Of a stretch of DNA of 64,000 nt, positions 1 through 12,213 are shown piece after piece; position 1 is the first letter of the stretch; every line of letters starts with the position of its first letter. The stretch spans positions 53,217,820 through 53,281,819 of the forward strand of contig OZ023270.1 of the NCBI GenBank assembly GCA_964006375.1, given 5' to 3'. The position numbers were made by a program, and so were the translations under genes. The notes beneath the pieces are model-generated. The model made no database searches. It saw only the letters and a list, made by a program, of their open reading frames with translations, and had not been told where the DNA came from. This DNA is from Tillus elongatus (taxonomy: Eukaryota; Arthropoda; Insecta; Coleoptera; Cleridae).

Positions 1-229
<229 letters not shown>

Positions 230-575
230 CACACCGATAACTCAAAAAATAATGGGCAGATTTCGATCAAATTTGGTGGGTACTTTCCTTTTGCAAATAG
301 CTTGGATAAGTTCGTTAGCCAGGAAATCGGCTTAGTTTTTCCTGGAAAATTTTGTTTTTGCTTTCAGAAAATTTTTATATTTCCGAAAATAACAACGTTA
401 GGGCAACCAAATTGGGTACGTGATTTTATGTCATAAAAGTAAACTATGTACCACGATTTAGGTTGAAAGCCAAAAAAGTTATAGGCATTTAAAGAAAAAA
501 TTGTGGGTGCCACTGAAGACCAGATAAATGCACAAAAGCAACATACAGAATCACAAATAGTACAGCAAGCAAATA

Positions 576-578
<3 letters not shown>

Positions 579-643
<65 letters not shown>
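579..643. repeat. (TA)n microsatellite
   Basis: Pure TA tract of 65 bp inside disrupted HINE-like copy A. Its flanks do not match the standard family flanks. Confidence 0.97.
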
Positions 644-646
<3 letters not shown>

Positions 647-873
647 AGTATGCCACTGCATTCGACATCCCTCAAAATAGATATATACCATCAAAATCAT
701 CAATTTCATCAAAAAAGAATTATTAACCATTTCAGATAAATTTATTTGTGTGACCCTTCTCATATGGAAACCCCCTGTAACTTGTATTTATAACGCATTA
801 TAATGATTTTTTCAAACAAGCGTGAACTACGTCCTCTAAGACCCACAACCAGGGTTGGTTTCAGTTCCTATCT

Positions 874-876
<3 letters not shown>

Positions 877-963
<87 letters not shown>
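877..963. repeat. (TA)n microsatellite
   Basis: Pure TA tract of 87 bp. Its right flank leads directly into the family 3' half at ~985 (aagctcaatattactgttattatac). Confidence 0.97.
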
Positions 964-965
<2 letters not shown>

Positions 966-1723
966 TGACACATTTCTATGGTAAAGCTCAATATTACTGT
1001 TATTATACAAGACAGGAGAAACAATTGTATATGTTAATTATAGGGTATCTTGAGCTGCATCTTATAAAAACTATTTAGTTAATCATAGGTGGCGCATAAG
1101 TCGTTGGCGATACAAATTTTCTTTTTTTTTTCTTTTTTTTTAAATCGAATACCCCGTATATTATTGCATTTTCCATCGAATTGTAATGCACGCTTGTTTT
1201 CGAGTTATTTCAAGTGTTTTGCAACTTTTTACATTTTTGGCACATATCAAAAATTGTGATACGGCGTTTTTACCAGTAGTAATCGGAGTTCGATGCAAAT
1301 GACGCATTCAGAGAGGTTTTCGTTTATATTATTTCATGAAAAAATCTAGATGCTGTATCCAGGGTGCACTCAAATAGTAACTGAATTAAAAAAAATCAAA
1401 CTGTGGTCACTCAATTGTTTCCAATTTTCCAAAGAACAGCCTGTATTTTGTGTTTCAGAAGTGAAGGTCATAATAATAAATGTTTAATAAGTTATTTAAA
1501 AAAGGTGTTTTCGGATCTGTGAAAAAAATGGTTTGTAAATTTTCATGCAAAAAATGTTTTTGGGAGTTTTGTCGAAAAGCTTAGTTGATGAAATATGTGA
1601 CATTGTTTCTAGTATACTGGTAACGACGTTTGATGCCTGCTTTCATTTGAAAAAAAAAGACATTAATTGTTAAAAACATTTTTATGTAAATTCACTACCA
1701 TAACACACTTCCAGCGTCCAGAC

Positions 1724-2391
1724 TTTTATTTAGTTTTTGTTGCATCTGCTATGATTACAAGAGCAGTGAATGTTTAATATATATATATTAATTCGGTCAC
1801 AAAACAGTAATAATTCAAAATATCAGTGCAAAAACATTTTTATCACAACTTCCTGTAAAATGAGTATATTAAATACTTTTAATTATTCGCGTGTTGGTAA
1901 GCCGTGCAGTTTTATTGGAGCAACATAAATTAAATCCGTGTAAGTTAACAAAACAATATATTTAACAATAGACAATTTGCATGGATTTTCCATTTCATGA
2001 ATTTAACATTTACCTAATAATTTTTCATACATAGAACATTATTAAAAGACTTTTAAAACCAAAAAAATTCGAATTATTATCATGTGACCGCGAACGTTCC
2101 GTTATTGGTCGTGACGTACCAAGACAGTTAATCAATGACGTGTTTAGATTTGCGCTATGGTATGACAATAGGGTCACTTGTTTCTCAATATCGTGGTGAT
2201 GTAAACACCGAGAAGGAAGCTCATTGTCATTGTGACGTTACCGTCCAGTGACGTCACAGATTATGCCGGCAAAATAGTGGTGTTTGAAATCAATTATGAA
2301 ATTCGCATTTTCAAATATTTTTGCGTCGTTATTTTTGTAGTTGTGAAAAAAATATTAAAAATCATCTTTGTGGGATGTCTATCAGATGTGT
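1724..2391. other. unassigned AT-rich interval
   Basis: No gene, RNA or recognised element seen. A modestly GC-richer patch at ~2085-2260 contains several cgtgacgt-like motifs but nothing that can be assigned. Confidence 0.5.
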
Positions 2392-3138
2392 CTAAGTCTT
2401 GCTTTCTTTCTCACAAGAGATACACCAGCCCTAGACCCATCACAATGAACAACCAAGTTATTCAAAGTAATGAGTCCTTTTCTCTTGTTGGCATTTCTGT
2501 GGATCGAAATCTTAATTGGCACCAACATGTCACATCAATTGCAGAAGGGGCTGCTAAGAAATTAGGTTTCCTTTTCCGGGCTCGCAAATACTTTTCACCA
2601 GCTAATCTCTATACCTTATATACTTCACAAATAAGGCCAAACCTCGAATACTGCTCCCACATCTGGGGTGCCGCTGCCGCTTCTACACTCGCTATTCTGG
2701 ACTCCATTCAAAAGAGAGCTATACGTCTCATCGGTGACCCCACCCTCACCCAAAGACTGCCATCCCTTGCCCACCGACGTGCCGTTGGTGACCTCTCTCT
2801 CTTTTATAGATATCTGCACGGGCACTGCTCAGAGGAGCTTTCCTCCATAGTTCCCCCACCTGCTGCTCCCAACAGATCTACCAGGGGAACATAGCGAATG
2901 CACCCTTTTACTGTCCAGGTTACCAGACTTAGAACATCTTCTTATGCCCGCTCTTTTGTCCCGAGGACTTCCAAGTTGTGGAATTCCTTGCCGGCGCATG
3001 TTTTTCCTTCTCCTCCGAACCTCCAAACCTTCAAGTCCAAAATTAACAAGCTGCCTCTTTTCTCCTTGTCAACACCCACGGTACGATAGTATTTAGGCTG
3101 TAAGCCCTCGTGGTGTGTTGTTGAAATTAAAAAAAAAA
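2392..3138 (+). mobile_element. LINE family A, 5'-truncated 3' fragment
   Basis: 3' end of a non-LTR retrotransposon of the jockey/CR1 group. It encodes the C-terminal part of the reverse-transcriptase polyprotein downstream of the catalytic fingers: GISVDRNLNWHQH, the conserved thumb-like IRPNLEYCSHIWG, and the terminal LWNSLPAHVFP block. The reading frame runs from about 2394 to 3089 but carries one nonsense codon (TAG at 2892-2894) where both sister copies have GAG. A 3' UTR (ggctgtaagccctcgtggtgtgttg) and a poly(A) tract (3129-3138) close the element. The same 3' UTR is found at 18143 and, on the other strand, at about 55410-55435. The 5' end stops at ctaagtcttgc, within 4 bp of the truncation point of the copy at 15994. 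Confidence 0.85.
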
Positions 3139-3395
3139 TGTGATAGGAAAAAAACATGCAAATTGTATATTATGGGATACAATCTTAATCTTGAACATAA
3201 AGCATATGTCCATCTCCTAGCTTGTGACTCATAACATAACTTAACTGTCCACTTCATCACTATTTGCAATTGGTGAACTGCTTTCCACAAATTATAGACC
3301 ACGCCTTAACTGACAAATTTAAATTCAAAAATTTTATAAGAAGCACCTACACATGTTTATTACAGAATTAAATAATATTTAAATGATTAACTCAC

Positions 3396-3618
3396 CCACT
3401 GTTTTCTTCCAAGTCATCATTAAAAATATTTAAAGTGTGATCATTGGCCTTAGTGTTCGCCTTTTTTGTGCCTGTTCTGTTAACAGCTCTTTTGTTAACA
3501 GCTGGCTCTGATAACTTTAAATCAGTATTTAATGAATTATCATGACATGTTTGATTTTCACTATCATTAACGCTCCAAACTTCCCCGATCGTAAATGATT
3601 GTGGTTCCGCAATTTCTC
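3396..3618 (-). CDS. candidate internal exon, unidentified protein
   Basis: Open minus-strand frame of about 74 codons bounded by a plausible acceptor (catatgttag before 3618) and a good donor (gtgagt, complement of 3390-3395). The encoded peptide is hydrophilic, rich in Asn, Asp, Thr and Lys (for example KKANTKANDHT and NDDLEENS), as in disordered parts of nuclear proteins. No domain is recognised and no partner exon was found nearby, so a host gene exon is only a possibility. A chance open frame in repeat-derived DNA cannot be excluded. Confidence 0.3.
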
Positions 3619-4222
3619 CTAACATATGTGAAATCATTATAAGATAAATATTTAACCTCCTTCTTCGTTGCTTCAAAAACCCAAATTCAGTGAATTATGT
3701 AATTCGATAGGAGATTTTGCTTCATATGATTTGGAAATTAATCATATCTGTAAATAGAAGAAATAAAAAATTATTAAACTACATCAGACACACTCTACCA
3801 TAACACCATAACAGACCTAGGGTCGCAATAAAATGAATGGAGTACAAATCTGTACTTTAAAAAATAAATCTAAGGTAAAAAGTAACAGTTGGAAAAAATT
3901 TTTTTCAAGTATATATTTTCTTGTTAACAAATGGCAGGAATTAGTTTTAAGAACAAAAACAAAACAACTATGTTTAACCATCCACATATTTTCAAGTCTA
4001 GTGGTCCTTCAAAACGATTTTGTGACACTACAACTGGACCCAGGAAAGTGGGGTTTCAACACTAGGACGAAGAGGAGTTTACATGACATTTAAATTAAAT
4101 ATATGTCACTTAGTAATGGTGGCAACTACAAGTAAAACTTAAACAATTAAATAACTAAACTAGTTGGGTATTGCCTTATATAATATCATATAGTTTTGCT
4201 TCTTTAATAAATGAGCATATGA
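3619..4222. other. unassigned interval
   Basis: AT-rich DNA between the candidate exon and the hAT element. An 86-codon open frame at 3833-4093 has no recognisable motif and is not proposed as a gene. Confidence 0.5.
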
Positions 4223-4230
4223 CGTAGATG

Positions 4231-6560
4231 TAGTGGCGTGCGGTCCATGGAAGCAAGGGAAGCATTGCTTCCCTTAAAATAACGACTACATACCTAAACC
4301 GCATTATTTAAAATTCCTTTTGTATTTTAAATATAAAATTTCAAACTCTGAACCTAATTTAATTATTACAATTTTTATTTCGCAAGCTCACACACATAAT
4401 TATTTATTATGCATCATACTGTGTTTGTATATACGCTCCTAGCAAGGACGTCTTCGCAGTAAATGCGCCAGCGAACAGCACGAGTTGCAATGACTTCGGT
4501 TAAATACACGTAGTCAGCAGGCAACTTTATAAGAAACCCTAGCTCGACGGATGTACGCGTATTTTTAGAACGTGTTGTACTAGGAAGGGCCGGTGCACGT
4601 ACAAAGTGAATGTCTCTGATTATTTCGTAGATATAAGCAGTTGACTATGTTAAATACATGGGCATTTTATGATTATTAATATGGCTGCAAGTAGATCAGC
4701 TTTTAACAGCGGCGTCGGTGGGGGTGGGGATTTACAAACTTTACAAACAAGTGGTAATAATAACTGTGATTGTATTGTGTGTTTTGGATAACCAAAGGAT
4801 TTTCAGGTTTACCGTTTGCTTAAAAACTTGCTATTATTAATAAAGGTAGGCCGAAACCTGCTGTAAAAAACTTAAACCCAAGAATTAAAACATGTACTCG
4901 ACATTTCAACGCGGAAAAAACTTATAAACAATATGAATGGTTAACGGGTTGTGAAAACAGGAATAAACTGGTTTGTTGGCTTGGTAGTCTATTTGTGACT
5001 GAAAATGGGGTGTGGAATAAAAGTGGGTTTTCCGACTTGAATAATCTACGTAAAGTAGTAAAAAGACATGTTATGTCTAAAGCGCATTTACAGACCATTT
5101 TAAAATTAAGTTTCTTTGGAAAAACGCGAATTGAATACGCCGTTGACAAGCAGATAGAAATTAGTCAGCGCCAACACAATGAACTGGTTGATAAAAACAG
5201 AAACATATTAAAATGACTTATTGATGTTGTGTGTTTGCTTGGTCAGCATGAATTGGGCTTCCGGGGTCATGACGAAACAACTACATCTGCAAATAGATGA
5301 AACTTTCAAGACTTAGTTTCTTTAATAGCCAAATACGACATTTATTTTTAAAAACACTTGGAACAGTCTAACGTTTTTCGCGGGACATAAAATCGCATTC
5401 AGAATGACTTAACTTCGGCTGCTGTCACTATTATTTTGAACAGAATTAAATCTGAAATTAAACAGACTCATTTCATTGCTATTGATCTAGATGCAACAAC
5501 CGATGTAACTAATTTAAGTCAACTATCTGTAGTAATACGTTACGTAAAAATGGATGGGAGTGTACAAGAAAGATTTTTAGGCTTTAAAAATGTGACAGAA
5601 GATCGTACCGCAAAAGCTCTATATAAAATTGTGCTTAATATTATGACAGATATTGAGGAGGCTGATAATAAATTAATTGCCCAAAGCTATGATAGGGCTG
5701 CTGTTATGGCCGGACATTTAAGAGGTCTTCAAGCTAAAGTGCGGGAAACGTTCTCCAGTGCTCTATTTGTACACTGTTGTGCTCATAAATTAAATTTAAT
5801 TTTATCCCAATCTATATATCATATTAAAGAATGTAAAGTGTTTTTTGCTACCTTAAGTAGAATGAATTTGATAAGTTCTGGGAAAAAACAATTGAATTAG
5901 GAGAAGTGGAGCCACGAAGAAAGCGTCTGCGCACTGATAATGTGGGAGACCTTCTAACTTCTTACCGCCGCCTTTTCTACGAAATCATAGATCAAATTCA
6001 GCAGCAAATTAACTGCAGATTTGATCATCGTAGTGACCTGAAATTTCTTGAATTGTGTAATTTTGGAGGATTTAAAGGGATACCTTTCCCAAAAGATTCA
6101 TTCAAATCATTATTTTACCACCATGGACATTCTTTTGACAAAGCCTTATTACGATAAGAACTTACAGTCATTTATGAAACCGATGTTATAGGCACAAAAA
6201 CTAACGCGAGTGAACTTTTAACTTTCTTAAAACAATCAAAATTGGAAAATGCATATTCTGAAGTGTTCAAATTATGTGAATTAGCATTAACAATTCCTGC
6301 TACTAGTGCATCTTTAGAAAGAAATTTTTTACATTGAAACGTATCAAGAGTTTTGTTAGGAATTCAACAGGACAGGAAAGACTTTCCCAAATTTCAATTT
6401 TGTCAGTTGAAAATAAACTCGTCCAGTAAATGTCCCAGAATCCACAGTTTTATGACATTATTAAAATTTGCCAAACACGACAGAAGAATTGAGTTACACT
6501 ACAAATAGGTAAGTTTCTGAGAATTGCTTCCCTTATTTGAAATGTCAGCGCACGCCCCTG
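4231..6560 (+). mobile_element. hAT DNA transposon, near full length, dead
   Basis: A 2,330-bp element with imperfect terminal inverted repeats: TAGTGGCGTGCGG at the left, complement of CGCACGCCCCTG at the right, extended by a shared GGGAAGCAATTC/GGGAAGCATTGC motif. It is flanked by a perfect 8-bp target duplication CGTAGATG (4223-4230 and 6561-6568), the hAT hallmark. It encodes a ZMYM1-like/TTF-finger hAT transposase broken by several stops and frameshifts. The preserved ends mean the boundaries are exact. Confidence 0.93.
4885..6440 (+). pseudogene. hAT transposase (TTF/ZMYM1-like), degraded
   Basis: Cut-and-paste transposase, normally nuclear, binding the element's inverted repeats. Domain order is visible across several frames. 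A TTF-type finger region (~4885-5100) has RTRHFNAEKTYKQYEWLTGC, then CWLGSLF, then VWNKSGFSDLNNL and a KRHVMSKAHL stretch. The DUF4371/RNase-H-like core follows (5436-5900) with FIAIDLDATTDVTN supplying the first acidic residue, SYDRAAVMAGHLRG and HCCAHKLNLIL. The C-terminal dimerisation part (~6270-6330) has LALTIPATSASLERNF, the usual hAT C-terminal signature. Stops at 5214, 5898 and 6155 and shifts near 6335 make it non-functional. The length between the ends is close to a short member of the family, so there is decay rather than large internal deletion, though part of the middle may be missing around 5900. Confidence 0.85.
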
Positions 6561-6599
6561 CGTAGATGATTCCTAAGCGTATGTTATATCCAGCGTATA

Positions 6600-7180
6600 G
6601 TAAAGTTGCTATGTTTGTAGGTAAGTCTATACCTTCTTTTATTAGATTTATGAACATTACAGTTCGTGGTTGATTATATTTTGGGCAACTAAAAAAATAT
6701 AGTCAAGGTTACAGATACTTGTCCCATCACAATCACAGAACGGTTGTGTGTTATCCTCCTCTTATGAATGTGTGCTTTGAAGCAGCCATGACGAATGGAC
6801 GTTCTCACAAGTGAGATATAGATGCATCTGGGGGTGTCTAGTTTACGGTATATGGCCTTTGGAATTGTCTCCGGTAAAATCAAATTAAGCTGGCTAGAAG
6901 ACTGTAATATTAAGCCAGTGGTTTCCCCATTTCTTTGCTAATATCTTGTTGGAAATTGTGTAGTAGTCTGCAATTAAATTCATGTTGTGAATGTTTATTC
7001 CTTCTAAGGCTGCAAGTTTGGCCATTTTATCTGCAATATCATTGGCCTGATTGTTTGAATGACCTTTTATCCAAGAGACTATGACCGTTTTTCCTTTCTC
7101 TTTCATATCTATTTGTACATTCTTTATCATACAGATCAATGGGTCATGTTTTTTCATTGATACAATTGTATGCAACATTA
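6600..7180 (-). pseudogene. LINE relic: RNase H and C-terminal zinc region
   Basis: Minus-strand remnant of a non-LTR retrotransposon that carried RNase H. The first block (6894-7178) has SWIKGHSNNQANDIADKMAKLAA, the conserved His-containing last part of LINE RNase H. The second block (6689-6883, another frame) has RTSIRHGCFKAHIHK, as seen after RNase H in I/R1/LOA-type elements. At least one frameshift separates them. Upstream RT and downstream tail are missing or unrecognisable. Confidence 0.65.
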
Positions 7181-8059
7181 TGACACTTTTGCAAATACAT
7201 CACAATTAATTAAAATAAAACGATTAAGATTTTCTGTCTTCATTTCTGTCTACTTGCACATTCACTCCCGATAGCATGCAGTTCCATGGGTGGATTCTTT
7301 AGTCTTAATAAAAACAATACATGTACAAAATTTCAATAAACCAATTTCTCCATTTTCAAAAATCAAAAATTTTGAAGTTACTTATATTATGCTTACAGTA
7401 TTTTTCTTTGAATTTTGCCACGTCTTTTACAAAAGCTGAAATATTTAATAATGGGAATTAACACCAGTGATACAACAGCCGTATAATTGTTAACCATTCT
7501 TTTATACCTATATTTATTTGTGCGCAACCAAAATTATATATTAGGTCTTACAATTTTATTTTGTTGTTGTTAATTGGTCACTGAAAACCCTAAACAGTAC
7601 TTTTTAACTTTTTGCGTTTGAATTTTGTTGATTTAAGAATGAAAACCATAGATATGACATTAATTAATCACCTAAAAAAGAATCATATAGGTGCACACTC
7701 TACAGTTATATCAAATTTAATGACATTTGAAAGTTTTTCCTGGTCTCACACTAGTTGCTTATCCTCCTTACAACCAGTTTTGCCCTGACTGCATATTCTG
7801 CCTGACAATGCTATACAGGTGAAACCAGTTGTAAAGAATATCAGCTACTGTGAAGCTAGAAGGGAAGCTGTTTGGTCTATATTTATTCTGGAATGGTTTC
7901 ACCAAGTTAGGATAGCAACCATCATGCATATGGTCAAGGAGTCGCGGGCCAAAGGACTTCAGGGGGCAAGCTGAGGAAGTGGAAACAACAACATAAACTT
8001 TCGATGAAGCTTTCCCCAAGACCGTCATGCGCGGTGAAGAGTCGCATCCTGCACGAGGT
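7181..8059. other. unassigned interval
   Basis: No recognisable element up to ~7740. A minus-strand open frame at 7768-8028 (86 codons) contains no known motif. The last ~150 bp become GC-richer and may already belong to the LINE that follows. Confidence 0.4.
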
Positions 8060-8079
8060 GACCCTGCTGATAACTAAAC

Positions 8080-8860
8080 ATGACGGATCTAGACAAGGAG
8101 GTCGAAGTCAACAGATACATCCGCTTTGAAATCGCCAAAGTCGAAAGACAAACGGTATGGTACCGGGACCCCCGCAAGGCGGACTGCGAAGCCTACAGGG
8201 CAGACCTAGCAGTGGAACTGCAGGGGGTTAAGAGTACCATAGATAATTCAATAGACCTTGAGATTGCGGCAGCCCAATTGCGAGCCGCAATCACCTCGCT
8301 CTATAACGCCAACTGCACCCTGAAAATGAGCGCGTCCACCAGGAACGTCCCGTGGTAGAACGAGGACCTCAGGCAAAGGAGGGCGCAGGTTCGTAAGGTG
8401 TTTAACGCCGCCAAAAGGTCGGGAGCATGGGATGAATATAGAAAGGCCCTAACGACCTATAACAAAATACTGAGGGACGCCAAGAAGGAGTCGGGGAGGA
8501 GGCACTGCGAGGAAGTGGAGAACACGTCCGAGAACGCTCGACTACACAAGATCCTGTCCAAGGGCACTCAGACCAACATAGGCTCGCTTATAACATCCAC
8601 GGGAGGCTTTGCAAGTTCGGGGGAGGAAACTATGGAAATTTTACTCCAGACGCACTTCCCCGGCTGTAACATAATAAACCAGTCACCTCCGGACTGGGAA
8701 CACTTAGAAATAGAGACGCCGTATAGACGGGCATCTAGAGTAGACTGGACAGTCGCTAAAGAGGTGGTCACTTGGAGCAAAATCAGATGGGCCATTAACA
8801 GCTTTAAGCCATACAAATCCCCGGGATTTGATGGAAAAAAAGACCATCATGCTCCAACAG

Positions 8861-8935
<75 letters not shown>

Positions 8936-9193
8936 TGGCCGGCGCTTACCCTCATTATGAGGGCCAGCCTGGATCTGGGGTACATTCCGAGGGCATGGAG
9001 GCTGGCCAGGGTTGTATTCATTCCTAAACCTGGGTGTCCAACAGACCAGGCAAAGATCCCGAGGTCAATAAGTCTCATGTCCTTCTTGCCAAAAACAGTG
9101 GAGAAACTGCTTGACCGGCACATTAGGGACGGTGTACTGGAAGCACACACATCTTGTGCGAGTGTAAAGCTCTGGACCGCAGAGGACAACTGA
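8080..9193 (+). pseudogene. LINE ORF2 remnant interrupted by (AT)n
   Basis: Reading frame starts in the linker before RT (8080), passes a stop at 8356-8358 (NVPW then stop) and continues to the RT0-1 motif KPYKSPGFDG at about 8800-8830. An (AT)n tract (8864-8934) then intervenes, and the protein resumes with WPALTLIMRASLDLGYIPRAWR in the next frame. FIPKPG and KTVEKLLDRHIRDGVLEA follow before the deletion. No catalytic residues remain. Confidence 0.75.
8864..8934. repeat. (AT)n tract inside a LINE coding region
   Basis: A 71-bp pure AT tract placed between codons for MLQQG and WPALTLIM of the LINE polymerase. No family flank accompanies it, so it is not a HINE-like insertion. Expansion of a short ATATA already present in the gene is the simplest reading. 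Confidence 0.97.
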
Positions 9194-10639
9194 CATACGG
9201 TCAGTCTAGACCGGAGACAGAGCATTATAAAACTTCACCCTGCCAATCGCTGTGCAGACTAGTTCAAGGCAAGTGATTTTGGAGTGGGTGAAGTAAAAAG
9301 ACTAAGGGCATGCACAATAAACCAAAGGTTGCAGTGCTATCGGGGCGGCGAGGCCGCGGACGAGCCCTGAGGGAAAAAAAAAACAACAACAAATCATGCA
9401 TGAATTGCAGCAATTTTTTTAAGGAACACATTTTTCCTAAAATGAAATGGTTGTGGCCGATACTATATGATATACGGGTGTTTCATAAGTACGTTAAAAA
9501 ATTTCAGGGGCATAAAATCCAGATAATTTTGAGTAAAAATGTTCATATAAACATGTGTCCTAAGTTGCGTAATTTACGAGATACAGGGTGTTGAAATTTA
9601 AAAAAAAATCGTCTTTTCGTCGTAACTCTTTTGCAGCTGCAGTTATTTTCACCGAACTTGGTACACAGGATACCTGTAATAGGTAGTTTTAAAGCCCAGT
9701 ATTATCAAGTTGCTCCGACAACCAGTGGCGTAGATATGGGTAAACACCTTAAGATTAAAAAAAAAACAATAGTATGTACCTGTTAAATAAAATCAAGTTA
9801 CAGTTTTAGATCTAGAATGTAATACTAAACAAAAATCAACTCTTGACTTTTTTCTCCCGTCTGTCAACATCTCATGGCAAATTTGACTTTTAAAAATTTA
9901 AATCACTACACTTGCAAACTCTGCAAATTGATTTAATTACAGGCTGTGCTCTTGTGTATTATCCAAATCACTAATGCTTATATCAATATTCACAAAGAAA
10001 CTGTCAGTTGTATGTATAAAACAAATTTATTGTGTGATGGCTTGGTTACAGGTATCCTGTGTACCAAGTTTATTGAAAATAGCTGCAGCTGCAAAAGAGT
10101 TATGATGAAAAGACAATATATATATTTTTCATTTTCAACATCCTGTATGTCGTAAATTACCCCACTTCAGGCACATGTTTATATTTATTTAATATACCAG
10201 CCAACAGCATGAAGCCATGGGGACATACAAACCATATAAAACAATACATTACATTACATTACTAATAAGCACAGAAACCATTCTTAATGAGAGAGATAAA
10301 ACAGCAGCAGGCTGTCCTACAAGTTGGAGTAATTTCTACACATATGATAGACTGGAGACGAGCTCAGCAGCTCTCTGTACGTGCTGTCGGTAAATAAAAC
10401 GTGTTGGAATACTGTGATTCTATACATGAAACATTAAATTTTATTGTCTCAAGTAGACAGGGACAATCAAGGGCTGAACTGAGTTTTAAAAAGAGATACA
10501 AACCCACTGCACCGTTTCCTATCCTCCAGGCTATCCAAGTTAAAGTGCTTCAATAAATCACTCTGTAGATAGCCAATCCACTAGTATTGACCATCAATTA
10601 AAAAACTAAGAAATTTCATAAACTTTCTCCGAATATTTT

Positions 10640-12213
10640 CAATGTGCACCAAGTACGCTGGAGACCAAACTACTTAGGCTTCACCAGTTCCTTAAAGAGG
10701 AGGACCAATGTCTCGTGAGATGTACAATGCCTACTACTTCTAACTATAAAGCCCATGGTCTTATACGCAGAGTTTATAATGAACTCACAATGATGCCGAA
10801 ATGAGAGCATAGGGTTGAAAATTGTTCCAAGGTCACAAACTGTGTCAGGACGTGCCAAGCTATGTCCCACGATTTGTAATCAAATAAAATTAGATTTAAT
10901 TTAGAATGGACTGGTATGTCATCTGTTGTCCTTATTCTATGTTTTATCGCATTTGTGTGCGTCAATGGTTCGTTTTTATTTAAAAAGATGTCCTGATATT
11001 CTGATAATAAACTAAACAATTGTTTTTCCTCGTCATTTAATTTGCCTGTATCTATTTTTTCCATTAATGCATCTTTATTATTGATTCGTTTTTGAAGCCG
11101 TTTGTTCAGACTAAAGGACATTATATGGCACTTAGCAACATTTAAAGTAACAGCGTCCTCACAACACCATACAGAACACTTCCAAAGATTGCTCTGCAGG
11201 TGTATACAGCTATCAACACCCCTAACTTCTGAATACATTTTGATATCATCAGCGTAAATTAGATACAACACATCTAATATCTGTGGCACTTGATCAATAA
11301 AAATATTACAAAGAGGACCCAAAATGGACCTCTGGAGGACTCCAGATGGTGTGTCAAGGTTCAGATTTAAAGCATCTAATCCGAATGAATTGTTTCCGAT
11401 CCCTCAAATAAGACCGTAAGATTTGTATCAATTGGTTACTGAAACCGGAGTAATTAGGTCTATATATAGAAATAGAGTAATTGACTCTATCAAAGGCCTT
11501 TGACAGGTCCGTGTATATAACGTCTACCTGCGAAGAGGTCTCAAGGCGATCAGCAACAAACTGGGTAAAGGTCGCCAAATTTGTGAGCGTAGATCTATCA
11601 GAAATAAAGCTGTGCTGATGCAACGAGAGTTTAGATTTCATATGAAAGATTATATGTTCATACAGGAATACTTCAAACATCTCACAAAAATTACACAATA
11701 CAGCAATTGGTCTATAGTTGGAAGGATCAGAGTTGTCCCCTGATTTGAACACAAGGATTACACAAGAAATCTTCCATTTGTTGGGAAACGTGACCGTTGT
11801 GAGAATCAAATTGAATATTTTCTTTAGGGAGTTAAAAAATCGTATAGACAATCCCTAACAAGAAATCCCAGCAGGATGTCAGGGCCTGAGGAGAAATTTG
11901 GCTTCATTTTCTTAGCAGCTGCGATGATCTCGTCACCAGTAAAATGATCAATGGTTAATATAGCAGAGAAGTCCACTTTAGAGTTTGAAGCCACATTATA
12001 TGCAGGTTTAGAGTCAAAACATTTAGAAAAATAGGATGCAAAGCCATCAGCAGAAGCCTGCTGACCGCCAGAGGCAATAGTGGGGTAACAGCAAAGATCC
12101 CTATACAAAGCATAGCTGCAGAACTTCTTAGGGCACAGCTTTATATCTTCCTCAATCTTGCCGAAAAACATTCTCCAAGAAACGCCCATATCATATTTAA
12201 ATTTTGCCCGCAA
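10640..12213 (-). pseudogene. LINE family B reverse transcriptase, frameshifted
   Basis: Reading from 12213 downward, a pre-RT linker with AAAKKMKPNFSSGPD is followed by the RT fingers in another frame (11851-11354: FPNKWKISCVILVFKSGD, NYRPIAVL, YTDLSKAFDRVN). The palm is in a third frame (11322 on: IYADDIKMY, with both catalytic Asp present). After the gypsy fragment, the thumb region resumes with DTVCDLGTIFNPMLSF near 10810. Several frameshifts mean it is dead. Confidence 0.8.
10880..11095 (-). pseudogene. Ty3/gypsy pol fragment inside the LINE
   Basis: About 70 codons in frame with the upstream LINE palm encode LLSEYQDIFLNKNEPLT and KHRIRTTDDIPVHSK. This is the characteristic segment between protease and RT of Ty3/gypsy polyproteins, unrelated to LINE RT. 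The LINE protein is normal on both sides. No LTR or other gypsy part accompanies it, so it looks like a filler insertion. Confidence 0.65.

Larger units (their letters stand above)
8060..9382 (+). mobile_element. LINE family C, internally deleted
   Basis: GC-richer than its surroundings, marking it as an insertion. It holds the region between endonuclease and RT (KVFNAAKRSGAWDEYRKA), the start of RT (INSFKPYKSPGFDG, YIPRAWRLARVVFIPKPG) and then jumps straight to the C-terminal cysteine motif (frame of CECKALDRRR near 9165) and a 3' UTR ending in a poly(A)-like run at 9371-9382. RT motifs with the catalytic aspartates and RNase H are absent, so there has been an internal deletion near 9140. 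A relative with the missing C-terminal part lies at 35640. Confidence 0.78.

Noticed and set aside
503..1078. Open frames with long Ile-Tyr runs here and at other (TA)n tracts
   Set aside because: Artefact of translating TA repeats.
7768..8028. 86-codon minus-strand open frame as a gene
   Set aside because: No start context, splice sites or recognisable motif; it borders a LINE on the opposite strand.
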